Assembly (NCBI RefSeq): GCF_007829955.1
Contig: NZ_VIWX01000007.1
Coordinates: 248,001 to 312,000, forward strand
Reading direction: 5' to 3'
Origin: Saccharopolyspora dendranthemae
GTDB taxonomy: Bacteria > Actinomycetota > Actinomycetes > Mycobacteriales > Pseudonocardiaceae
Length of the DNA: 64,000 nucleotides
This document shows positions 57,806 to 64,000 of this stretch, in pieces (the stretch's first letter is position 1; every line of letters begins with the position of its first letter). The translations under genes and the position numbers were made by a program. The notes under the pieces are model-generated. The model was not told where the DNA came from. It searched no databases and worked only from the letters and a program-made list of their open reading frames with translations.

Positions 57806-58813
57806 GTGAGCGGAGTGCTGAGCGGCAAGAGCTCGATCGGGGAGTGGTTGGAACACCCCGAGGGGCGCCCGCTGATCGAGGAACTGCTGGCGGCGTCCGG
57901 CCGCGAGCCCGCGGACCTGGCACCGGTGAGCGGTCTGCCGCTGGAGCAGCTGGTCGAGCTCAGCCAGGGCGCGTTCAGCCGGGAGGCCGTCGACGACCTG
58001 GTGCTGCGGGCCAACGGCGGGGTCATGCCCGAGGTCGACGCGGCCGCGTCCGGCTGGCAGGAGCGGATCGTGCCCGGCCGGTTCGACGGCACGACCGTCA
58101 TCGTCACGGGTGCGGCCTCCGGCATCGGCCGCGCGACCGCGTCACGGATCGCCCGGGAAGGCGGTCGCGTCGTCGCCGCCGACGTCAACGCCGCAGCGCT
58201 CGACGAACTCGGCGCGGAGCTGCCCGGCGCGGTCACCGTCGCCGGTGACATCGCGCAGGCCGCTGACGTGGACCGGATCATCGCCGCGGCGGGAGAACGC
58301 GTCGACGGGCTCGCCAACGTCGCCGGGGTGATGGACGACTTCAGCCCGCTGCACGAGCTCGACGACGCCGTTTGGGAGCGCGCCTTCCGGGTCAACGTCG
58401 ACGGGCTGATGCGGCTGACCCGCGCCGTGCTGCCGTCGATGCTGGCGGCGCGCAGCGGGTCCATCGTCAACGTCGCTTCCGAGGCGTCCCTGCGCGGCAA
58501 CGCCGCCGGCGTCGCCTACACCGCGTCCAAGCACGCCGTCGTCGGCATCACCCGCAACACCGCCTTCATGTACGGGCCGTCGGGGATCCGGGTCAACGCG
58601 GTCGCCCCCGGCGGGGTGCTCACCAACATCTCCTCGTCGGTCGAGGGGATGTCGGAGTTCGGGCGCGAGCGCACCGGCGGGTTCATCGGGCTGATGCCCC
58701 CGGTGGCCACCGCCGCCCAGCTCGCCGCCTCGATCACGTTCCTGCTCAGCGACGACGGGGTGAACCTCAACGGCGCGATCCTGCCCTCCGACGGCGGGTG
58801 GTCGGTGCAGTGA
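57806..58813 (+). CDS. SDR dehydrogenase with extra N-terminal domain
   Basis: 335 residues from GTG 57806, which has GGAGG 5 nt upstream. The first about 90 residues (SIGEWLEHPEGRPLIEELLAASG, LPLEQLVELSQGAF) form a small helical domain not usual in SDRs. Then a classical SDR: VTGAASGIGRATA, NVAGVMD, NVASEAS with catalytic Ser, YTASK with Tyr/Lys. The perfect operator upstream and a TetR gene ending one base after it (convergent) suggest control by that regulator. Substrate unknown. Confidence 0.87.
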   Translation: MSGVLSGKSSIGEWLEHPEGRPLIEELLAASGREPADLAPVSGLPLEQLVELSQGAFSREAVDDLVLRANGGVMPEVDAAASGWQERIVPGRFDGTTVIVTGAASGIGRATASRIAREGGRVVAADVNAAALDELGAELPGAVTVAGDIAQAADVDRIIAAAGERVDGLANVAGVMDDFSPLHELDDAVWERAFRVNVDGLMRLTRAVLPSMLAARSGSIVNVASEASLRGNAAGVAYTASKHAVVGITRNTAFMYGPSGIRVNAVAPGGVLTNISSSVEGMSEFGRERTGGFIGLMPPVATAAQLAASITFLLSDDGVNLNGAILPSDGGWSVQ

Positions 58814-59356
58814 TCACGGCGTGAGCAACCGCTGCAGCAGCGCTCCGTAGCGCTCGACCAAGCCGCTCCGGTCGGCGGCCAGCTGCTGGTCGCCGACCAC
58901 CCACAGCGCGTAGAGCAGTCCGCCGACGAGCGCGGCGGCCGAGCGGGCGCGGGCTTCGGCGTCCGGTCCCCGCATCCGCACCCGCAGCGGCTGGACGAAC
59001 GACGTCTCGTGCGTCTCGCGCAGCCGTGCGGCGATCTGCGGGTGGCCGCTGCCCTGCACCATCGCCAGGTAGATCGCGCGGCTGCGGGTATCGGAATCGA
59101 GCAGCACCTCCACGAATCGAGCGCCGAGCCGTTCCAGCGGCACGTTCAGCAGAGGTTCGTCGTCGATGCTCAGGTGCATGGTGTCCAGGAACAGCAGTTC
59201 CTTGCTGCCGAAGTGCCGGATCACCAGCGCCGGATCGGTCGAGGCCAGCGAGCCGATGTCGCGGACCGAGGTGTCGGCGTAGCCGCGTTCGGTGAACAGT
59301 CGCGTCGCGGCGTCGCGAATCGCCTCGCGCGTCTCGGATCCCGACCTCCTGGCCAT
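58814..59356 (-). CDS. TetR-family regulator
   Basis: 180 residues: RREAIRDAATRLF-type start (TREAIRDAATRLFTERGYADTSVRDIGSLASTDPALVIRHFGSKELLF) with the C-terminal TetR_C domain. Stop is adjacent to the convergent SDR stop. ATG 59356 has no ribosome site; GATATCCT just upstream resembles a -10 and suggests a leaderless mRNA. A candidate binder of the 57766-57792 operator. Confidence 0.83.
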   Translation of the reverse strand: MARRSGSETREAIRDAATRLFTERGYADTSVRDIGSLASTDPALVIRHFGSKELLFLDTMHLSIDDEPLLNVPLERLGARFVEVLLDSDTRSRAIYLAMVQGSGHPQIAARLRETHETSFVQPLRVRMRGPDAEARARSAAALVGGLLYALWVVGDQQLAADRSGLVERYGALLQRLLTP

Positions 59357-59440
59357 GCGCCAGAGGATATCGGCAGGGGGTCTCGTGAGGCCTGGTCCCG
59401 CGTAGGATCTGCGGAACTCTAGCGGAGGGAGCGGGGAGCG

Positions 59441-60217
59441 GTGGAGATCGACAGCAGCACGCCGCAGTCGGCGCGGATCTGGAACTACTGGCTCGGCGGC
59501 AAGGACCACTACGCGGCCGATCGGGAGGCGGGCGACGCCGTGATCGCCCAGATCCCGGACATCCCCGAGGGAGCGCGGGCCGAGCGCGCGTTCCTGGTGC
59601 GGGCGGTGCGCCACGTGGTGGGGGACGGCGTGCGCCAGTTCCTCGACGTCGGGACCGGGCTGCCGACCGCCAACAACACCCACGAGGTCGCCCAGCGCCT
59701 CGCGCCTGAGAGCCGGATCGTCTACGTCGACAACGACCCGATCGTCCTGGCGCACGCCCGCGCGTTGCTGACGAGCACGAGCGAGGGCAGGACCGACTAC
59801 CTCGACGCCGATCTGCGGCAGCCGCAGGAGATCCTCGCCGCCGCCAAGCGCACGCTGGACTTCGGCCGGCCGATCGGGCTGATGCTGCTCGGCGTGGTCA
59901 ACCACCTGATGGACGACGGCGAGGCGTACTCGGTCGTGCGGGAGCTGGTCGACGCGCTGCCCGCGGGCAGCTTCCTGGTGCTCACCCACTCCACGGCCGA
60001 AGTGCACGGGGAGCGGATGCTGCGCGCGATGCGGGAGACCACCGAACGCGGCGGCACGCCGATCCGGGCGCGCACGGCGGCTGAGATCGAAGGCCTGTTC
60101 GCCGGCACCGAGCTGCTGGAGCCGGGGGTGACCAGCTGCTCGCAGTGGCGCCCGGACACCACGGATGAGACGCCGGCGCCGGTGTACCTCTTCGGAGGCG
60201 TCGGCCGCGTCGGCTGA
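59441..60217 (+). CDS. DUF574/SAV2177-type SAM-dependent methyltransferase
   Basis: 258 residues: TPQSARIWNYWLGGKDHYAADREAGD is the hallmark start of this actinobacterial family, followed by QFLDVGTGLPTANNTHEVAQ (SAM motif), YVDNDPIVLAHARALL and LLGVVNHL. Substrate is unknown for the family. GTG 59441 has GGGGAG about 3-7 nt upstream. Divergent from the TetR gene. Confidence 0.9.
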   Translation: MEIDSSTPQSARIWNYWLGGKDHYAADREAGDAVIAQIPDIPEGARAERAFLVRAVRHVVGDGVRQFLDVGTGLPTANNTHEVAQRLAPESRIVYVDNDPIVLAHARALLTSTSEGRTDYLDADLRQPQEILAAAKRTLDFGRPIGLMLLGVVNHLMDDGEAYSVVRELVDALPAGSFLVLTHSTAEVHGERMLRAMRETTERGGTPIRARTAAEIEGLFAGTELLEPGVTSCSQWRPDTTDETPAPVYLFGGVGRVG

Positions 60218-60380
60218 TCTCGCGGAATCTTCTGCTCAAGGGGCGAAGTGCGCCGGGAGCAGGAGAATATCTTTCGTCGATGCGGACGATCAGCTGAAGT
60301 ATCTTGCTCATAACGCGGTCTTCTGTGTAATTCTTGTTGTGTGCGTGAGACCCGCGCACACGCAGCCGGGAGGCCGAATC

Positions 60381-61733
60381 ATGACCGCTCAGCACGAGAC
60401 CGCTTCGACCGCAGTCCCCGCCCAGCGGGCCGGGACCGACCCCGTAGCCGCGTTGAAAGCGCAGGTCACCGGCGATCTGATGGACATCGTCGTGGACCTC
60501 GACGCGGGCAGCGGCTGCCGGCTCCGCGACGTGCGCGACGGCACCGAGTACCTGGACCTGACGATGTTCTTCAGCTCCGCACCGCTCGGGCACGGACACC
60601 CCGGCCTGCGCACGCCGGAGTTCGAAGCCGAGCTGGTGCGCGTCGGGCGGGTCAAGCCCTCCAACCCCGACTTCGCCACCGAGGAGCAGGCCCGGTTCGC
60701 CGAGACCTTCCAGCGGGTCGTCGGGATCGCCGAACTCCCGCTGCTGTTCTTCATCGACGGCGGGACGCTCGCCGTGGAGAACGCGCTCAAGGTCGCCTTC
60801 GACTGGAAGACCAAGGTCAACGCCCGGCGCGGGGTCGCCGTGCGCGGCAGCCGCGTGATGCACTTGGAGAAGGCCTTCCACGGGCGCAGCGGGTACACGT
60901 TGTCGCTGACCAACACCGACCCGTCGAAGATCCGCGACTACCCGATGTTCGACTGGCCGCGCATCCCCAGCCCCGCCATCGAACCCGGTGAGCGCTGGGA
61001 TTCCGACGCGCTGCTGCCCGAAGAGGTCCACGCGCTCAGCGCCGCCGAGGCCGCGCTTCGCCGCTACGGAGCCGAGATCGCCTGCTTCGTCTACGAACCC
61101 GTCCAGGGCGAGGGCGGAGACCGGCACCTCCGGCCGCAGTTCCTGCAGGCCGTGCAGCGGATGTGCGTCGAGCACGACGTGCTCACCGTCGCCGACGAGG
61201 TGCAGACCGGCGCGCTGACCGGTCAGGCGTGGGCGCACCAGGCGCTGGGGCTGGAACCCGACCTGGTCGCCTTCGGCAAGCGACTGCAGGTCTGCGGCGT
61301 CATGGGCGGCCGCCGGGTTCTCGACGTCGCCGACAACGCCTTCCGCGAACCCAGCAGGATCAGCTCCACCTGGGGCGGTTCGCTCACCGACATGGTCCGC
61401 GCGACCCGGATCCTGGAGGTCATCGAGGCCGAGGGCCTCTTCCCGCACAGCCGGGCCATGGGCGAGCTCCTGCTGGCCGAGCTGCGCGACCTCGCGGCGG
61501 AGTTCCCGGCCTTGATCCACTCGCCGCGCGGCCGGGGCCTGATGTGCGCCATCAGCTTCCACGACCCCGCGCACCGGGCCCGCGCCCTGGAGATCGCGCG
61601 GGACCAGCACCGGACGCTGTTCCTGCCGTCCGGTCCGGATTCCCTCCGCGCCCGGCCGCCGCTCTCGGCTCGCCCGGAGGAGATCCTCGACGCGGTCTCG
61701 GCCCTCCGGAAGACCCTCTCCTCGCTCGGCTGA
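60381..61733 (+). CDS. lat: L-lysine 6-aminotransferase
   Basis: 450 residues, class III PLP aminotransferase. FIDGGTLAVENALKVAFDWK, HGRSGYTLSLTNTDPSK, FDWPRI, VQGEGGDRHLRP, DEVQTG and FGKRLQVCGVMGGRR closely match M. tuberculosis Lat (Rv3290c), and the PLP Lys falls at residue 300 as there. It removes the epsilon-amino group of lysine to give the semialdehyde that cyclises to piperideine-6-carboxylate. ATG 60381 has GGGAGG 8 nt upstream. The 163-nt leader region is AT-rich. No Lrp gene is adjacent. Confidence 0.9.
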   Translation: MTAQHETASTAVPAQRAGTDPVAALKAQVTGDLMDIVVDLDAGSGCRLRDVRDGTEYLDLTMFFSSAPLGHGHPGLRTPEFEAELVRVGRVKPSNPDFATEEQARFAETFQRVVGIAELPLLFFIDGGTLAVENALKVAFDWKTKVNARRGVAVRGSRVMHLEKAFHGRSGYTLSLTNTDPSKIRDYPMFDWPRIPSPAIEPGERWDSDALLPEEVHALSAAEAALRRYGAEIACFVYEPVQGEGGDRHLRPQFLQAVQRMCVEHDVLTVADEVQTGALTGQAWAHQALGLEPDLVAFGKRLQVCGVMGGRRVLDVADNAFREPSRISSTWGGSLTDMVRATRILEVIEAEGLFPHSRAMGELLLAELRDLAAEFPALIHSPRGRGLMCAISFHDPAHRARALEIARDQHRTLFLPSGPDSLRARPPLSARPEEILDAVSALRKTLSSLG

Positions 61734-61763
61734 ACGGGGAACCTCGACGTCCACCTCCGGGGG

Positions 61764-61807
61764 TCGGTGTGGGGGGAAGTTTTCATGAAAACTTCCCCCC
61801 ACACCGA
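61764..61807. terminator. 44-bp perfect palindrome between convergent genes
   Basis: Two 22-bp arms (61764-61785 and 61786-61807) with no spacer, centre TTTTCATGAAAA, between lat (+) and the luxR-type gene (-). A strong bidirectional terminator is the simplest reading. Confidence 0.8.
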
Positions 61808-61816
61808 AGCACCCAG

Positions 61817-62431
61817 CTAGATCCAGCCCTCCTGCCAGGCCCGCCGGGCGGCTTCGTGGCGGGTGGTGACGTCGAGCTTGGTCATGGCGGCCGACAGGTA
61901 GTTGCGCACCGTGCCCTGGGCGAGGTGGACCTCGGCGGCGATGCTGGCGATGGTGCCGCCCTTGAGGGTGTGCCGGAGCAGCTCCAGCTCGCGATCGGTC
62001 AGCGGGCAGGCGTCACCGGTCAGGGCGGCCGCCGCGATCTCCGGGTCGATGTAGCGGCCGCCGGAGTGGACGTCGCGGAGGATGGCCGCGAGCTTCGTCG
62101 CCGGAGTCGTCTTCGGCACGAAACCGCGGATCCCCGCCTCCAGCGCGCGTTTCAGCACTCCTGGTCGTGCGTGCCGGGTGACCAGCACGATCGGGAGTTC
62201 CCCGGCGAGCCGCCGAGCGGCCTCGACCCCGTCGAGCTCGGGCATCTCCAGGTCGAAGACGGCGATGTCGGGCGCGAGCCGGCGAACCGCGTCGAGCCCT
62301 TCGGCGCCGTTGCTGCACTGGGCCACCACGTCCAGGTCCGGTTCCAGCCCCAGCAGCGCGGCCAGCGCGCCCCTGATCAGGTCCTCGTCGTCGGCCAGCA
62401 CGATCCGGATCACGTCGTTGCCCGCGGCCAT
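61817..62431 (-). CDS. NarL/LuxR-family response regulator
   Basis: 204 residues: receiver IVLADDEDLIRGALAALLGLEPDL with phospho-acceptor Asp60 in VFDLEMPELDG, then a LuxR HTH: LTDRELELLRHTLKGGTIASIAAEVHLAQGTVRNYLSAAMTKLDVTTRHEAAR. Its ATG overlaps the kinase stop by one base. DesR/LiaR-like; it probably controls the divergent ABC transporter gene. Confidence 0.9.
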   Translation of the reverse strand: MAAGNDVIRIVLADDEDLIRGALAALLGLEPDLDVVAQCSNGAEGLDAVRRLAPDIAVFDLEMPELDGVEAARRLAGELPIVLVTRHARPGVLKRALEAGIRGFVPKTTPATKLAAILRDVHSGGRYIDPEIAAAALTGDACPLTDRELELLRHTLKGGTIASIAAEVHLAQGTVRNYLSAAMTKLDVTTRHEAARRAWQEGWI

Positions 62432-63624
62432 CAGCGGTTCCCGGGTTCTTCGGCGGTGCCGGTGAGTTCGAAGTGCTCGCCCTCGTGGCGGGCCTCGACG
62501 TGCCCGCTCACAGTGGCGAAGCGGCGCTTGAGCCCTTCGATGCCCGAACCTCCTTCTCCACCAGGCGGATTCGCCGCGTCGTTGCGCAGGACGACGCGGG
62601 TGCTCGGCCCCTCCACCGCGATCTCCAGCGTGCAGTGCCGAGCTCGGGAGTGCCGCAGGACGTTCGTCGTTCCCTCCCGCACCAGCGCCCCGAAGAGCGG
62701 TTGCAGCGGGGGCGGGACCAGCGCCGCGTCGCCGCGCACCTCGGTCTGCACGCCCGCAGCCTCCAGGATCTCCCGCGCGTTGGCGAGTTCGCCGGTCAGG
62801 GTGCTGTGCCGGTAACCCTGGACGACCGCGCGGGTGTCGCGCAGCGCGGTGCGGGCCAGCTCGGCGACCTCCGCGGCCTGCGCGCGAGCCGCCTCGTCGT
62901 CGTTGCCGACCAGCCGCTCGGCGAGCTCCGCCTTCAGCGCGATCGCCTGCAGGTGATGTCCCTGCACGTCGTGCAGATCCGCGGCGAAGCGCAGCCTTTC
63001 GCGGGCGATGGCCAGCTCGCCGCTGACCGATCGGGCCCGGTCCAGCGCCAGCACCATGTCCCAGAACCACACCACGCCCACGGTCAGCGCCGAGACCAGC
63101 GACACGATGAGGACGGCGTAGAAGGCGAAGAACATCCCGATCATCGGGTGCGGGCCGCCGAGCGCGCCGCCCGCCCACGCCACCGCGGCGATGATCACCG
63201 TCGCGACGATCTGGATCGGCCAGCGCATCCGGGGTGCCGCCAGCGCCACGTGCACGCTCACCAGTCCGCTGACCGGAAGCACCCAGAGGATCCCGAACGG
63301 GTTCGTCGACATCGCGTAGCCCGCGGCGGCCAGCCCGGAGGCGAGCACCAGCCCGCGAGCGACCGGGTAGCGGGGGCCGTGACCGAAACCGCGCATCAGC
63401 AGCGTCGACAGCTGCGTTCCGTCCACCGCGACCACCAGCGCGACCAGGGCGAGCACCACGATCTCGACGGCGCTGTAGGTCACGGTGGCGAGGTTGATGG
63501 CCGGGAACAGCGCGTAGATCGGCATCATCGGCACGATCGACCACCACGTGTAGCGGCGCAGCCGCGCGAGCCGTCGGGGGTCGAACTCGGTCGGGTCCTC
63601 GTTCACGCTCCCAGCATCGTGCAT
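62431..63624 (-). CDS. DesK-like sensor histidine kinase
   Basis: About 397 residues from ATG 63624; ATGs at 63660 and 63672 and a GTG at 63606 are alternatives and none has a clear ribosome site. Four to six membrane helices (first about 200 residues), then HisKA_3: ERLRFAADLHDVQGHHLQAIALKAELAERL with the phospho-His in DLHD, and a short HATPase_c with REGTTNVLRHSRA and GSGIEGLKRR. This kinase type senses membrane state or antibiotics and sits beside ABC exporters. Confidence 0.87.
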   Translation of the reverse strand: MHDAGSVNEDPTEFDPRRLARLRRYTWWSIVPMMPIYALFPAINLATVTYSAVEIVVLALVALVVAVDGTQLSTLLMRGFGHGPRYPVARGLVLASGLAAAGYAMSTNPFGILWVLPVSGLVSVHVALAAPRMRWPIQIVATVIIAAVAWAGGALGGPHPMIGMFFAFYAVLIVSLVSALTVGVVWFWDMVLALDRARSVSGELAIARERLRFAADLHDVQGHHLQAIALKAELAERLVGNDDEAARAQAAEVAELARTALRDTRAVVQGYRHSTLTGELANAREILEAAGVQTEVRGDAALVPPPLQPLFGALVREGTTNVLRHSRARHCTLEIAVEGPSTRVVLRNDAANPPGGEGGSGIEGLKRRFATVSGHVEARHEGEHFELTGTAEEPGNR

Positions 63625-63752
63625 CCGGCCGCCGCGGCGGCACTGGATCGCCGAGCTCATGACATCCGTCATCGGATCCGCTGACACCGCACCCGCGCAG
63701 CGCTGACGGAACGCTCTACCGGCGGAACCTCCTCGCGACCAGGCTCGACGGC

Positions 63753-64000
63753 ATGACACCAGTGATCGAAGCCCGCGGCCTGCGCTGCCGCTACGGCGAG
63801 TTCGAGGCGGTGCGCGGCATCGACTTCGAGGTCCGGCAGGGCGAGCTGTTCGCGCTGCTGGGAACCAACGGAGCGGGGAAGACGACCGTGCTGGAGACCG
63901 TGGAAGGACACCGCGCTGCCGCGGAGGGGCAGGTCCGCGTCTTCGGCGCCGACCCGCTGCGCGATCGGAGCATCCGCCGTCGGACCGGAATCATGTTGCA
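63753..64000 (+). CDS. ABC transporter ATP-binding protein (5' part)
   Basis: First 82 codons before the window ends. MTPVIEARGLRCRYGEFEAVRGIDFEVRQGE-type start, Walker A GTNGAGKTT at about residues 38-46, ETVEGHR and the VFGADPLRD segment typical of DrrA-like drug exporters. Divergent from the DesK/LuxR pair, which likely regulates it. Confidence 0.9.
   Translation, partial: MTPVIEARGLRCRYGEFEAVRGIDFEVRQGELFALLGTNGAGKTTVLETVEGHRAAAEGQVRVFGADPLRDRSIRRRTGIML

Overview
The window is about 70% GC, gene-dense, and reads as the chromosome of a filamentous actinomycete. Gene content points to the Pseudonocardiales (Saccharopolyspora or a relative), which is an inference. It has many GTG starts with GGAGG ribosome sites, leaderless-looking promoters, a CYP125-type steroid P450, a DprE1-like arabinan oxidase, Mtb-type lysine aminotransferase, and two blocks whose gene order matches Mycobacterium tuberculosis.

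Layout. 1-8.8 kb: tail of a probable ABC ATPase, a YhgE/Pip membrane protein, a methyltransferase, a steroid-type P450 plus aldehyde dehydrogenase operon facing a TetR gene, and a PAS-GGDEF-EAL protein. 8.8-18 kb: a duplicated-Excalibur lipoprotein, an acyltransferase, a MerR regulator with a palindrome-rich promoter facing a secreted hydrolase, a second P450/TetR pair, a broken zinc alcohol dehydrogenase joined to a TetR gene at a 60-bp imperfect palindrome, and a secreted propeller-like protein. 18-25.3 kb: DprE1-like oxidase, an SDR/M24 pair, tRNA-Arg, a diguanylate cyclase and BluB.

25.3-28.1 kb is a zinc-starvation locus. Four zinc-free ribosomal proteins (S18, S14, L33, L28) are transcribed away from a CobW-like Mrf/Rv0106-type gene followed by zinc-free L31 and L32, with two Zur-like boxes in the shared promoter. 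28.2-43.1 kb follows the M. tuberculosis Rv0981-Rv0996 order (mprA, mprB, pepD, moaB2, mscL, fmdB/ruc, folate cyclo-ligase, galU, moeA/glp, rimJ, glpR), interrupted by a deoR-galT and SDR-TetR insertion. The mprA and pepD promoters share a phased repeat, and fmdB carries a CIRCE element.

43.1-48.4 kb: tRNA-Ala, an AraC/HpaC/HpaB aromatic hydroxylase unit and a membrane class III adenylate cyclase. 48.5-56.2 kb: an ArsR gene and a six-gene energy-converting hydrogenase-like complex (the Rv0081-Rv0087 arrangement). Its large subunit has lost the nickel-binding cysteines, and the whole block lies between two identical 43-bp copies of the cyclase 3' end. 56.4-64 kb: a Tat-exported GH64 glucanase, an SDR/TetR pair with a perfect operator, a DUF574 methyltransferase, lysine 6-aminotransferase, a 44-bp perfect palindrome, a DesK/LuxR-type two-component system and the start of an ABC ATPase gene.

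A 71-bp hairpin element occurs twice (32.4 and 43.4 kb), each time between convergent transcripts. No transposase, integrase, CRISPR array or rRNA gene was seen.
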